The notes below the pieces were generated by a model. That model did no database searches, was not told the DNA's origin, and saw only the letters and a list, made by a program, of their open reading frames with translations. The position numbers and the translations under genes are program-made. Of a DNA stretch of 64,000 nucleotides, positions 34,061 to 47,842 are shown in pieces (the first letter of the stretch is position 1; every line of letters begins with the position of its first letter). The stretch comes from Ifrita kowaldi (Eukaryota > Chordata > Aves > Passeriformes > Cinclosomatidae): contig VZRS01012048.1 of assembly GCA_013398055.1 (NCBI GenBank), positions 142,871 through 206,870 of the forward strand. The letters run 5' to 3'.

Positions 34061-37000
34061 TTTTGTGCTCTAGTTGTTACACTTACTCAGCAGAGGCCTG
34101 CTTTGCCATTAGATACAAAGCTTCTGATGGCTACTTGAGTTTGAATGCGCTGTTATTACAGGTATTATATGAAATTGCTTGTGTTATGTGAAGGGGATTA
34201 TAGAGGTTTTGGATCAATAACTTCAGTGGATGTTGGGAGTGATTACAGTGCTCTGTCAATTTTTCCCATTTGGCTGTCAGTACTGATTTACAACACACCA
34301 CCTCTTTTATTCACATCAAATCACTCATTTCATTGGTAAATTCTATATATCTCAATTTACTTAAGTAGCTGATTTGGGTAAAATAAAATGACTTCCTCTC
34401 TTCTATGTATGTGAGAGTGTGCGTGCGTGTATACACACAACAGACATAACCCTATAGAGCTATAAAAGGCACTGACATTTCCAAAGCTTTTTGTCCTCTT
34501 AGAAAGGACAACATGCAACATCATATAGGTCACCTAAATAAAAACGAATAGGTACACTCAATTTCTCCAATGGCTAGGGTTTTCTTAACATGTTTTTTTC
34601 TTCCTTTGCACAAAGCAGCAGATCTGCCAAGGTGCAACTGTGCAGAGGATGCAGAGTATTTTACATGTCTGGAAAATCAACAGAAAAACAAAATAACTTG
34701 AGAAATAGGTGATGTATCACTGGATAAACATCCCAAAGAAACTGCCCCTGGTATTTCGGGCTTCCATCTGGAAGCCTGGTGCAGAAGGTCCCTCCTGCAG
34801 AAAGATGCTCAAGTCAAAGACATGGAGAATATCCAGGACACCCACCCCATAAGACTACTTGGATTGATTTTACAGTACTGATGGGGACTGACAGAGGTTG
34901 ATTCTAAAGAGGAGATACTAGGCATTTTGCAAAGTCAAGAAAAGTCAAGATATTTTAAGAAAATATCAAGTTTCCTGTTTCCAGAGATGGGTCACTCAGA
35001 AGTGACAAAAGTAACTGAAAAAAAAAAGAGAGCTCTTAGAAATGACCAGTGCTAAATCACATTTGGTAAAAGAAAGAGCGGTGAGATGGAACATGATGAG
35101 ATAGTCAGGCCTTTATGTACCTGTTGAAATTCTGTAGTAGAAGACAGGGGCATGATGTGCAAGCCTTCTAACCAATGTAAGTGGAGATATATGTTTCCAC
35201 TGTTGGATAATAATTTTATTCCGTGTTGAAATATATATGTATCTGTTCTGTAAATTCTGGAAGAAAAAGCTGACAGTGTTTTCTATTAACCTTGATTTAA
35301 AAGGGGCCATATATTTTTTTTCTTAAAGGAACAAGCAACTTTTAGGAATAGTCCATAAAGAGCAAATAATTAAAATTTAACACCCTTCCCAACTAATATC
35401 TAATTGATTAAGATTCCAAGATTTAAATTGATAAAAAATGGATTTACAGAAAAAATAACTCAGACACTTTTGAGTGCTAAAGTCATTACACTGAGGTAAC
35501 AGATTATAGGATATGGAAAAATACATTTATTATCATTCCTGGAATAAAATGTCTTATGCCTTTTTATAGTTTCTTCCATTCAAGTGTACAGATCAACTTT
35601 CTCAGATTTATAACTCATTCTTTTTCCTTCACTGCAATATAATTCCTGATAGAGTTTAGATATTTTAAAACAAAATAAACAGAAAAAATACAGAATGATG
35701 CTTAAAAGCTAACAAGTAAAATCTGTATAAACTGTGTCTGTATTTTTGAACAGTCATATGACTACAGGAATACTGTGTTTGGTGTATGATAGTGAAGCAA
35801 GAGATCTCTGAAGTCATCTATTTTTAGAGACCTAGCACAAGAGCTTTCAGAGGACTGCTAGTATTTTTATTAATACAAAACAAGCCCACAAGTTATATGT
35901 TATATTTATGCTTGAATTAAATATTAACTGGGAAAAAATGCTAATGAAACAAACTCTCTTGAAATATTCAGTCACTGGAAATATAAAGAATGTAAACACG
36001 AGTCAAAAACTTTATATCCACTCATCTTTCAAAAGGCTGAGCTGGTTGCACATGGAAGTAGCAATCAACCAAAATTCAAAGCTCAAAATAACAATTAAAC
36101 TGAGAAGCCATTTATCCACAAACATGCAGACTGCTACACTTATTTGTACTGCACTCTATCTGTAGATCAAGGGCAGTTTTGCCAATATATCTTGTGGGAT
36201 GAGCTGGTGCTTGGCAGGAATAATGTTAGCAGTATTGACTCCAGACTTGCACAAAATTAGTTATTTGTGCTTTAAAAAGTTATGGTGAAATAACTTTGCT
36301 CTGAGGCCTAGAGAGCTTAAATTTGAGTTCTGTAAGGTCACATTTAATTATTCCTGTGGAAAAATTAGGCCCAAGTGTAGGTGGCTAAATAAATCAAAGC
36401 TTTATCAATCCTTTACATGGATTTTGGCTCTACAACATTTGGAACATGTATGAAGCATGAGGATACATGCTGCATTTGAATAAGTTGTTAAATAAAGATT
36501 TACAATAGCCAAAGTAATAATTTGTGTGTGGCTCCAACAAAGACATCACATTGTCTTGGCCAAAGAGTACATGTTGACAAAATGTCCTGATTCACAAATG
36601 GAAAATAATAATCTTGAAGACAGTGCTACTGTATATTGGTAAAAGATTTCCAATATACTTAACTGCTAAATAGCTTTTCCTTCTAGAAAAGCACAGAGTA
36701 AACAGAAATTTATGAGAAAAGTAGTATTGTCCCCTACCACAAATTTATCTACATGTGTTCACAGCTCTCAAAGCAGGTATATGAAAGTACTAGTATAGTA
36801 CTGCTTTCATCACAATGTGGTGAAGAAAATTTCAATGGTAGGAGAAGAAGAATCTCAAACAGACATATAATATCATTGAAATGTATTTTATGACTCAGAT
36901 TCCTTTGCCCTGATGCACACATTCACAGGTCATGCCTTTTGCACATCAGAAGGGCAGTTTTCTCCTTGGCATCAGTTACACAGACACGTTATGCTAGCTG

Positions 37001-38589
37001 GCAAGATGATAATTTTGGGGAGAGAGGTGTTGAGATGTGTTATTCCCCACGTTCCTCCACGGGGAGCCGCTTCTGCCCCTCCACTGGCAAACTGAAAACA
37101 GACCTCTCTATCTTCAGATAAGTAAAACCCCACAAGTGGCCATGGTCTTCAATTTCACAATGAAAATTTACACTTTGAGGAAGTTTCTCACCTCAGCTGC
37201 TTAAAGCAAGCTTGGATAGAGCATGTACAGCAGGGAACCCATTCTCAGCAGCAGGCAAGGTCAACACAAGGCTGGTAAAAAAAACATGACCACCCATAGA
37301 ACCTTGAGAAGGCATTGTAAAGGTAGTAAAGCATTCCATCAGGTTTAATTCATGTGTAGTGTTTGTAAACCTCTCTCACACTTAAATGGCACTTTTTGAA
37401 ATATGCTGCACAAGTAAAAGGCAAAAGAACTATTGTTTTGATGGAAGTTGAGAAGTTCATACGGTCACAGAGCTCTAGCATTCAGGGGCTGTGAGAAAGA
37501 AAAAACAATTATGATGCTCGTGATGAAGCTGCCTGCCAGGCTGGAGCTATGGGCAGGATGCTGGGTGGTGGCAAATTGAAAAATTGCAGGGTAACATGAA
37601 CAATTTAAGAAGTAACTTTAGCAAATCGGTGATTATCTGAACGGTTAATGGCATAGAAAAAATCTTCTAAAATTAACAAGTAAAAATAAAAAAAATCTGG
37701 GAAGTGTTGAAACAAAAAATATCTAAATGATACTTCAGTCCACACTCAACTGAAACTTGTTTAACTGTTTTAATGTATTGAGTCACATCAGTAACATATT
37801 TATTAACTGTCTAACTCCTCAATAGGGCTTCATGTAGGGCTACAAGGGTGGCATTAAATGTTTAAAAGAAAATTGGTTGGAGGTTGTTTTGATTTATTTT
37901 TGGTTTTGACAGATGCTTATTTGTACAGTTTCCTTACAACTAGAACAACTTTATACATTTTATTCCAAAAGTAAATGCATTTTTTTTTTTTTTCTGGAAG
38001 AATGTTTTCAAGCTGTTTTCAAGGATGTTCTCGGGACTCTATTATGGTCAGTTCTTGCAGAAAAAAAAGCTATGTGCTACATGAGATCATATTTCTGCAA
38101 AAGCCACACGGATTATTATTGCTGACCACTTGCCTGTGTGAATTTAATTGCCTAAACAGGCAAACTTAGTTGCCTTACTTGCCTGAACAAGCAACTACTC
38201 TGTTTGAGATAGGTGAGGGTATGCAGGCTGCCTCTCAGTCACCAATCCGGAGCAGTGCTGGTGTTCCATATGTCCTGCAGTTATACCTGGCAGCACCACA
38301 AGGATGTGTTAGACAAAGTGGGCTGCCTCAAATGGTTGTAGCTGTCTAGGCTTAAGCAACTTAAGCAAGGTCACAAGATTGCCAGCCATTGTAATGGGTC
38401 TTCTAATCAAATCTTTGCTGCTGAGTGCTGTTTGCTAACTTTTAAATAATGGCTCTGAGCACTACCTATATGTGTAAGGTTCCTGTTCACTTGAATAAAC
38501 CCACCAAAAAAAATCTGTAATTGCTAAAATTCCACATTTGATTTGTTCTGCATAATGGATTTGGCAAAACTAGGGCCTAAATAGTTTTC
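34061..38589. other. non-coding DNA, no gene seen
   Basis: Short open frames only, none recognisable. A short GT/CA stretch lies at 34414-34440. A weak MIR-like similarity around 36298-36370 is not strong enough to call. No other repeat identified. Confidence 0.6.
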
Positions 38590-38700
38590 CCACAGAGGAG
38601 GTAGCTGTAGATTGCAGAAGTCAAATGACTTGTCCAGACTCACATAACACCAGGTTCAGGAGTTATGCTTCATGACTTTCAAACTAGTACAGGACTTTTC
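38590..38700 (-). mobile_element. MIR-like SINE fragment
   Basis: Antisense to MIR, the segment 'gtcaaatgacttgtccagactcacataacacc' region (38630-38651) matches the 'aagtgacttgcccaaggtcacacagc' core of MIR-type tetrapod SINEs, with a weaker lead-in upstream. Only the core is legible, so it is an ancient fragment. Confidence 0.55.
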
Positions 38701-39790
38701 AGGAAAATATCTTCAAGGCTCTGATTTGATAATAGTTAAATTTTACTTCAGAATGTTGCTTAATTTCTGAGAGTGCTGCAAGATGTTTCATAAAAGTTGT
38801 CTGCACTTACACATAGCTCATGATGAAACATTATTTTGCATCAACAGGTCTTCCTTGAAATTGGAACTGTATTTGCATAGTTGATCATTATTTAACAAAA
38901 GAGAACTTTGCTGCAGACAAGAAATGACCTGAAAAATGCGGGCCTTCCCCAAACATCCTGTGCATCCTGTGTGTATGAGGACAGAGTACCTACTTAGTTG
39001 TGGGAGACATATGAAATGGAAAACATACAGCAGCTTGTCACTGTACTGAGTCATTGTTAATATCCTTTTCCACAAGTAACAGTGTTCTTTTTTTCTGTTT
39101 TTATCTCTGCCCTCTCAGACATCACCCATTCATTTCAGAAGATATCCTCTCTAAAAACCTAGAGCCTAAAGCTTCCTCTGAATCTCTTCCCACAAATCCA
39201 TGCACTCCCAGAAGTCACAGGTCAAGTACTGATGCCCCTTGGCTTTTAATCCTACAAAAGAGTAGCAGGGCTAGAAGGTTCTTAGAAGCTTTGCCACAGA
39301 TCATCCTTGAGGGCACTTGTGCACAGTCCTGAGCCCGTGTGAAAGGTCTGAGGAACACAGACCTCTGTTTCTGTTTGACAAAAGTAAATTTCAAAGATAT
39401 AAAATCGGTAAGATAAAGCATCTTGTCCCGGGATGAGCATTCCAGGTATGCACTGACACACAGGCTTTTGAGGCTTTTGCTCATTCCCTAGAGATGAATG
39501 TGCCACTCCAAACACTCTCTGTGTCAGTACATCTGTACAAAATCAATGAATCCTCCTCATTTACCTGTGTATCTTTTACCTTTTGGGTAGATGATTATAT
39601 CTTGTGGTTTCTGTTTCGTCACACCATCTGAAATATTTGATGTCCAAACTAGGACGCACAAGTGGGCTTTCAGTTCAATCTGAACTACTTTTCTCCAGTT
39701 CAGAAATGCTTTTACCTCAGATGAATGTGTCTCAAGCATAGCTGAGGGTTTTATCTAAGCTGTTTGCTATGAAGTTTTCAGATCAACACC
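38701..39790. other. non-coding DNA, no gene seen
   Basis: Contains short open frames on both strands around 39050-39500 with no recognisable protein. No repeat recognised in this interval. Confidence 0.6.
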
Positions 39791-39886
39791 GCGTTTAGGA
39801 TCCCAGAGCTCATGTTTAAATTCTGGTTGTAGCTGTCACTCAGCCTCAATCTCAGCTTCCTCAGCTGTCAAATGGGAATAATGACT
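39791..39886 (+). mobile_element. MIR-like SINE fragment
   Basis: The stretch from about 39832 to 39884, with cactcagcctcaatctcagc, ttcctcagctgtcaaatggg and aataatgac in series, follows the MIR 3' half closely ('cactcagcctctctgtgcctcagtttcctcatctgtaaaatgggaataatgac'-type order). It is the clearest MIR-like copy in the window. Confidence 0.8.
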
Positions 39887-39958
39887 TTTTTTCCCTGCAG
39901 ACAAAATGCCATGAAGGACTGCAGATTGCTTATCATCATATGCACTGTATACAGAAAC

Positions 39959-40350
39959 ACAGAATCATAGAATGCTTTGGGTTGGAAGGCACCTTAAAGA
40001 TCCTCTAGTTCCAACCACCCTGTCATGGGCAGGGACACCTCTCATGAGACCAGGTTGATCAATGCCCATCCAACCTGGCCTTGAACACTTCCAGTGATGG
40101 GGCATCTGCAGCTTCTCTGGACAACTGGTTCCAGTGTCTCACCACCCTCACAGTAAATAATTTCTTCCCAATACCTGCCCTCTTTCAGTTTGCATCCATT
40201 ACTTCTTGTCCTACAAGAACTGTACTTATCACTACAGTTCCTGACAGAGTCCATCTCTGGCTTCCTTATAGGCTCCCTTCAGATACTGGAAGGCAGCTAT
40301 GAGGTCTCCAGACAACTTTCTCTTCTCCAGGCTGAGCAGTCTGCAGTAAG
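39959..40350 (-). mobile_element. CR1 LINE, 3' end, 5' truncated
   Basis: On the minus strand this is a well-preserved CR1 3' fragment. The antisense begins with the octamer tail (acagaatcatagaat), then 'ggttggaaggcacctt', 'ccaaccaccctgtcatggg', 'ccaacctggccttgaacac', 'gatggggcatc', 'accaccctcacagtaaa', 'ggaaggcagctatgaggtct' and 'tcttctccaggctgagcag'. It is truncated after that, as is usual. It looks younger than the copies at 4330, 11530 and 23280. Confidence 0.95.
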
Positions 40351-43300
40351 GATCTCTGTCCCCTTCTACAGAAAGAGCAAAAGCAATAGTTGCAGGTCTC
40401 TGTGCCTGGCCCTGCAAAGTAGCAGTATGAGACACTTGTGCACTTCATGCAGTGCTTTGCAAGGAAATCCTCAACCATTCAGCCAGACAGGATTCCCACA
40501 AAAAATGCATCTGCCTGCAGCATTAGCATTGGGTGATCGAGTTGAAGAGGAGTTATAGGGATACCAGAGGAGTTAGAGGGATATAATTCCTGGGCATAGG
40601 AATGGGAAACCAGTGCCAACAGGTCAGAGCTTGACCTGCATTTTATTTGCTACCTCAGGTAAAGAGAAGTCTGAGTTTCTGGATCGTGAGAACATTCCCC
40701 TGCTGTGGGAGACCTGATGGGTTACATCGTGTACACCCGACCTGATGCCATCTGCAGTTAGAGCATTCCCTGGGAAATGAAATATCAACATAAGGATTTA
40801 GTAAAAAAGGCTAGAGACAAACATGGTGATAAAATCTTGTGTCAAGAGCTTGCTGCGTTTAGCTTAATGATTGCATATGACTGTCACAAACCCACCATCT
40901 TCCATTTACCAAATTCATATGTCTGGATTTTTTCACACATATGAATATGCAAGATCAATATTTTATCATGAATAATGCTCACTTCAAAACCATAAATATA
41001 TCTAAGGTGGTGGAAAGGCTGGGGAAAGATTTTGCCCAGATTTTCATTGAACCCACTAATTCTGGAAACATAATGCAAAACTAGATTAAATGGAAGGAGC
41101 CATTTTTAGCACAAATGTACATTAATTCCTTGTTCAGTTACTACAGCGAATCCAGAAGGAGTCAACTTCCTTCTGATTCCAGCCATTTCATAGACATATG
41201 TTTCTCTCCTTCTCCTTATAACACCTGTCTTCTCCAGAAAATGGAGCAAAGAGAGTACTTAATGTATTCTATTTCTTAGCATTGGAACACCTGGTTATAA
41301 GTTACACACCTGGTATCAGGGATCGGTACTTGCCCTTTTGAGTAGTGATGCTCACATCAAACAGTGGCTCATTTAAATGAGCATTCTCTATTGACATGCA
41401 CAAATCTGATTCAACTGAGATCAGTCCAGTATTCTGATGCTGCACTTAATTTATGGATGAACAGATACTTTAGTCTTTTTAACACTGCAGGTGTTTTCCT
41501 CTCTGTTAACAAATACCAATCAATCTTAATTTAGTTGCTATATCACAATGTTTTAATTTGAACTGTCTTCTGATAGGACAGAGTTATTCTTTATTTTAAA
41601 CATGGTAATCTATGTGGATGAAAACAGCAATGGGGAATTTCTGTGTGACACATTTAATAGTTCAAATGAAAAATAATTGAATACTTTGCAGCTCAAAAGT
41701 GGTTTATCACCATGGGTATTGCAGTGTTTAGAGTTACTTAGTTTGACCATGTTAAAGCAAGAATGGATTGTTCAGATGTGAAGCATATTATTTGTTGACT
41801 ATTTAGTCAGCTGTTTCTTCCAGAGAAAAATCCTCTTCATTTGGAGTAGAAAGCTCAAACCAAAATGTGTAGGGACAGTAAAAGCTTGCCATAATAAGCC
41901 CTTACCTAAGGTGAAAACATTACTGTTTTGAAAAACAAGATAATTTGGGAGTCTGCCTACACTTACTGATTCCAAGCAAAAGTGACACCCTACCATCTTA
42001 GCTGTTAAATATTTCACTACTCAGCCTTCTATCTTTTCTGATCTTTCTGTTGCCAGTCTTCTGTACTCACCTTCATGACATTGATCACTGAATTGGGTAT
42101 TTTATTATTGTGATGTTAATAAGCTTTCAGGTCAGAATCCATTTTTTGGCTTTGTTTTCTAAAGGATCCCATGCACTGTGAAGGGTCATTAACGCTATGC
42201 AACAAACCCCTGACTTGGGGGAAGTATTCTGTAATCCCTACTTATAATTATCTTAATACATATCATTCCAAGCAATGTCAAAATCCTCACCTTAAAAAAA
42301 GAAACACTCCCCAGATGATAACTTTGAAAAACTGATGCCGTTTGCACTGTGAGGGTCATAGGTTTAAGAGACTGTGCCTTGAAACAGCACTGAAGATGCC
42401 TAATCCATTTTCTCGTCCTTTAGTAATCAGATTAATATTCAAACATACCAAGCCTAAGCTTCCCACATGTAGGCAAGCACACAAACACCTCACAGCTACT
42501 ATGTGAAGCAGCTGATTAGAAGCTGCTTTTATTTCTTTTATTACAAGTTTTGCTCAATTTTAACCCTGAGATTTGCTTTATGGGGAAGTGTCTGCATACT
42601 GCCTTCCTTTTGTCTCAACCAGAGGGTTTCATAGCTAAGGTAACTGAAAAGGACTAGCACCAGAAAGGCTTTGGTTACCAGAGTAACCGTAAAAACAGAC
42701 CCCAGTCTCCATGGCAAAGAGAAAAGCTATTTGCTGCAGCCTTTTCAGACCTTGAACAGACACTGACAGTTTTCCTATAATCAGTGCAGATTATTTGTAG
42801 CAACTAACTATATTATAATGTTAACTATAGGAGGTCTTTGAAAATATATAGTGAAGAAAAAAGGAGGTAAATATAAGGATTTTTTTGCTAGATTAGGTAT
42901 GACTATATCATACATTTGGAAACGATAGAGAAATCAATCTAACATTGTATTTCCAATGAAATCACCTCCTTCTAAAGGTTCCTCCCCCACACACCTTTTT
43001 TGTTTGCTTTTAACTTTCTGCAGGAAATCTGTGGTTTTTGTGGTGTTAAATACCTAGAATTCTAGTGAAGAAGTTGTTATGATAAATATATATGCTATTG
43101 TTTTATTGAATGCTGACTTCTATATGTTTCCCCAAATAGTATACATCAGCGATGCTTTATCTTATCTGAATGACTTGATAGCTGATTCTTCTTGGTGTCT
43201 GTTTCAGGATCTGTTCAAATTGCACAATATATATTTTTAAAAGATCTCTGTAATTCATGGGTCTAAAAACCCTGCAATACAATTACCTAAATTACCAGTG

Positions 43301-44154
43301 CACATTGTAAGTGCTCCTTGTGGCTAATCATTCTGTCCTCAGTGAATTGCCTGACTTGCCAGTGGCTTATTCTCTGTAATGGCACTGTTCAGTCTCTGTC
43401 TTCCAAACCAATGTCTGTGAGCAGAGTCATTAATTCTAATATGACTTATGATGAAACTTTAAGTCTTAACCATTTTTAGCTATACCTATTTAAATAGCTT
43501 ATGATTGCATTGGGGAGAGATATATTACAATGTCTTCCCCAGGTCGCTTACTTTCAAAAGAAAAATTTAAAGTAAGCATTTTAATGAGTGAGGTAAAAAC
43601 ATAATGAGTAGAGGAAGCAAATATTTAGAAGAACAGTTCATTTTTAAATCTGTGTGCACATATCTAAAATAATGCCATAGACATTTTGGTGTAGGAGTGG
43701 AGGAAGCATTCTTAAAAATCATTTGACCTAATCTGTCCTTTTATATAGATTATACTAGCAACATAAAGTTTAAATACATATTTTAAAAATTGCAGCATTC
43801 CACAACATATGTAGCTATAGATATTTGTTTACATATTACAGTTATTTATATAAGTTAAATTGAAATATACAAAAAATACAAAAAAACCCTCTAGAAAATT
43901 CAATAGATGTCCTTCAAACCACTTTATAAAATTGGCCAAAAATTTTATTGCAAATAAAAATTCAAATTAAAAAATGATGCTTTTATTTAAAATAAAGAAA
44001 AAATAACTGTGTTAATTATGTTAAGCCTATTTTTCACTGTCTGTATCTGTGTTGTTGTGAAGGAAAGAACTGACTAAATAATTGAATGAAAATTATTGCC
44101 AGATACCTGTCATAGCAAAGGAAAGAAAGCTTTTATCACCTTGTATAATACCTT
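40351..44154. other. non-coding DNA, no gene seen
   Basis: Holds an approximate 20-bp tandem duplication at 40546-40585 ('gaggagttatagggata' and 'gaggagttagagggata' forms). Open frames are short and unrecognised. No further repeat identified. Confidence 0.6.
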
Positions 44155-44265
44155 TGGAAACTGAGGAAACTGAGGCAAAAATATTTTTGCTTAAAGCCAC
44201 AGAAGTTCAAACATCAAATCTAATTCAGTACACCAGCACCCTCATGCCACAGCCCAGGATATGAT
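44155..44265 (-). mobile_element. MIR-like SINE fragment
   Basis: Antisense MIR order is visible: 'ggaaactgaggaaactgagg' (44156-44175), then 'ttgcttaaagccacagaag' (44187-44205) for 'ttgcccaaggtcacacag', and 'caaatctaattcag' for the following block. Old but legible. Confidence 0.7.
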
Positions 44266-47200
44266 TCTTCAACTTTCCTGCAAAATAAATGTTTATAAAG
44301 TGTCTTCTGTGTTTTGATGCTGAAATAAAGTCACAGAACTATGTGGGCTCAAGTAGTATAATTTCTAGAAATGAGTGGTGTAAGATTAGTGGTGGAAGGC
44401 TTGGAGCACTTGTCCTTCAGGTCAGGATGGATATTTTTAACTGAAGGCATTTTCACTCCAATTAAAACCAGCGAGCTTCACTAAGAGATGAGAAGCAGAG
44501 TTTACTGAAATAAAAGCTAAAGCACTGAGATCATAACCTGTTTCATCAGTTTGTCTCAAAAATGGCATCTTCATATGATAAACAAACTCTACTAATTACA
44601 ATTAAGTCTTTTCTGGAAAAATGTTATCAAGTGTGGTTAAAATATAAACAAGTTGAGAGGGCTTAAAGCCAGAAGAAACAGATAGAAGATGTTCTCCTAA
44701 AATGACTGGTGAATGTACTTGGTTTGGAAGAGAATGGAAGAAAGAACAATAAAGAAAGGTCCCCAAAACAGGCAAAAGTCCTCATACTCTGGACTATGGA
44801 AGACATGCACCTGCACCACCTCCTGCAAAGTCTCTTGGCTATTCCAGATTTCTGCCCCTTTCTAGAGCCAAACTCTCGGAGTTCATCTAAAATTAATAAC
44901 TAATACTGCCCAAGGGAGGCTGTTGCAACAATCTCAAGACATCTGAACTTCAAGTCTGTATTCCAACAAATAGCTGTTGCCAGAGAGGTCTATCCAGAAC
45001 AGCCAACAGCCAACAGGGTAGGCTAGATTGTCTTTGGGGGAATGGCAAAGCAGGTGTTCAAAACAGAGTTTCCTACAATTCCTAATTGCCTGGGTTACGA
45101 GGTTGTTGGCTGCTCTGAAATACTTATTTTCTCTTCCACCTTCTTCATCCTGATGTGGATTGGGACTTCTGGGAATTTCAGAAAGTTTGGAGACACCCAG
45201 TGCCATGCCTCAAGACTAGTAGAGAAGAACATCATTGTCAGTTTTGCTAGAGGAGACATCCTGCTGTACCAGTTCACCCAGTGTTTCCTAGGGCATGGGA
45301 AAATATCTTCTGACTAGTAAGGTGAAACTAAAAACCTTCTGACCCAAGCCTATATTTTAAATTGGTCCTCCAGAGCATGAAAAGGTAGGTGTACATCATC
45401 AGACTGCCTTTTCTATATGGATTATGGCTTTTTCTTTTTAATGCCGCATGCTGAAATAAATCTCTTGAACATGAAAGAAGAAAATGTAAAAACAAGTTCA
45501 CAACAGATAAAATATAATGTTGAATTCTAAGTATAATGACGAGCACTCCTGATGCCCCTTATATATTTAAAATTGCCATTCAGTTGCATTGAATGTAATT
45601 CATGCTATTTTTCCAAAGTATAATCCCACAAGGGTTTTGACCAAACAAAAATGCTCTAATGACTGCAAATGGTTCAAATATTCTGTCCAGTGAGTTGAAG
45701 TTAAGTGATAAAAGTTTCCATGTTAAAAGAAATAATAAGTGGAATTTCACACATATTATAGTAATCATGAAGCATCCAATTTACATAGAAATAATGTAAA
45801 AGAATTCTGACCATGATGGTTTAAGTGAATCATTACATGCATCGCTGATACATTTAGAAAACTGCAGCATGCCAGGTATGTTTCTTTTAGCATAATAAGT
45901 CTTGTAATGGAGCCTTTAAAAGCCTTAAATGTATAGTTAGATTAACCTTTCTGTTTGGATTAAAAAAAGGGAAGAAGAAGAAAAAGAAGAAGAAGAAAAC
46001 AGATAATCATTAAATAGCCAATTAAGTCAACATTCATTTCCCTTTCCAAGTTAGTCTAGTTTCTTTTGAGTGTCCTCACCAAGAAACATTTTGTTATTTA
46101 CACTGCACTCACATTTAAATAGTTCTGCTGTGCTAATGTATTTTATTTCCATAGGAGTTCACTCCTCCTCTCTGGATCAGTTACAATTCACAGTAGTACT
46201 GAGGTACCCAACCCTAGGTGCCATTCCCAAGTAGTTGTTTAGCACAGACTGATACTAGAATATAGCTGTGGGATCCGAGGTCTCAGAATTCAGGTGGAGA
46301 AAAGTCTTCAACTATACAAATCTTCAGGAGCTGTCACCTAAAGGTGCCAGGACAAACTTTCAACAATATGCATGGGAAAAGTAACTTGCCTGCAAAAAGT
46401 TCTAGAGCTAAGATTTGTTAATGTTATTGTATATGTTTGCACGTTTTTTTAAATTATTGACCCTGTCCTTGTCGTTCAAACATCTTCTTTTCAGTTTTAG
46501 ATTCTACCTTTGTGTAGTTTGGTTTTTTGTTGTTGTTGCGTTTGGGGATTTTTTGAATGAAAAACATTTTTTGGTGTTATGAAAGGTGTGCTGAAAACAA
46601 TAATTGAAACAAATCAATCAGTTTCATATCTCAAAGAATTGCATTTTTATCATCACCACTCATCACTGTAGAGCTCAGAAGGACATCTTAAATTACATGT
46701 GAAGAAATTTGACCATCACATTGTCAGTCCCTGAAAACCAGACCCCTCACCCAGGCTGTTTCACTCCTATTTGGTTTTATTTCTTGTGTGGTCTGTGATT
46801 ATCACACCATTTGTCTTTACCATTTTCTTCAGTCCTTCAGGGAATGCAAAATAATACAGATCCCAGAAACAGACTTGGATTGAATTTGATCCTTTCCAAT
46901 AGAGAGTTCAAATAGCTAAAGAGGGTCACAGAATCAATATGCTCAAAAAATGGGTATTTCAGAGAAAACTCAGTCAGGATGTGAGAGGGAAAAGCAGCTG
47001 TTCTTCCCTCTTCACTTTCACCCTTCCACACTGTTGCTGCTGCCCTCCTCTTTCCCATTTCCCTCCCTTTTGGAAGCTATTTTCCATTCTTTTTTTGTGT
47101 ACCCCTCCTCCTGCAGCCAGCCCTCTCCCTCTCTGGCTGCTGCTCTTTCCTAATGCTGGCTTCCTCCACTGCCTCTATAAGGTTTTTGTGGCTTTGTATG

Positions 47201-47596
47201 CTAATTCCTAGGCATGAGATCACAAATAAAATTCAGGTTTAAAAGACTATTCCAGTCACTGAAAAAAATCCCAGTCTGACTACTTTTCATGATACCTTGT
47301 ACTGTTAAGAGGTAAATTTTGAGCATGATGGAGAGGCAATATAAAGATGCTTATTTAACTTATTCAAAATCCAAGACCCTCCAAGATGAAAGATTTTGAA
47401 TATTTCCAAATACATACAGAAAAAGACCCTGATGCCCTAACTTTATTTTAACAGATAAGTGTACAAGTGAATGAGTTCATAGTTGTTTACTCATGATCTC
47501 ATTCCATGACTATTTACATTCCATGTAAAGCAGTGATGCCCCCTTAAAACAGTTCCTACTGCAAATAAAACCTCAAAAATGCTGCAGACTGTTCCA
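44266..47596. other. non-coding DNA, no gene seen
   Basis: Overlapping open frames of about 90 codons on both strands at 44934-45317 are unrecognised and look like chance. A GAA-rich tract is listed separately. A pyrimidine-rich block at 47000-47165 explains the Pro/Ser/Leu-rich frames there. Confidence 0.6.
45962..46000 (+). repeat. (GAA)n purine tract
   Basis: About 37 purines in a row, mostly GAA units with an AAAAA interruption. A short related (AGA)n run lies at 49618-49639. Confidence 0.9.
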
Positions 47597-47842
47597 GGAC
47601 GATTTCTTTAGCATTCATTAACAGACTAGCAATATTCATTTAACTGCTGTTGTATTGGCTTTTTTTTTTTTTTTTTTTTTTATGGGGTTTTTTTTCAATA
47701 AATTCACCCCCAATATTCNGGACGATTTCTTTAGCATTCATTAACAGACTAGCAATATTCATTTAACTGCTGTTGTATTGGCTTTTTTTTTTTTTTTTTT
47801 TAAGTGGTGTTTATTCACATCAATTCACACTCAATATCCTCC
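47597..47842. other. single-N assembly seam with duplicated flank at a poly-T run
   Basis: The 63-base block starting ggacgatttctttagc is found at 47597 and again at 47720, offset 123, with one N at 47719 just before the second copy. Both copies run into poly-T (22 T at 47660-47681, 19 T at 47783-47801). After the poly-T the first copy continues to the N as a garbled version of what follows the second copy (caataaattcaccccc against catcaattcacactc). This is a contig end degraded behind a homopolymer, not a true duplication. Confidence 0.88.

Noticed and set aside
36298..36370. Possible MIR fragment ('ctgaggcctagagagctt', 'gtaaggtcaca')
   Set aside because: Only two short blocks match and their spacing is off; not above what chance gives in this DNA.
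44934..45317. Overlapping 90-codon frames on both strands
   Set aside because: Neither peptide is recognisable and no exon signals fit their limits.
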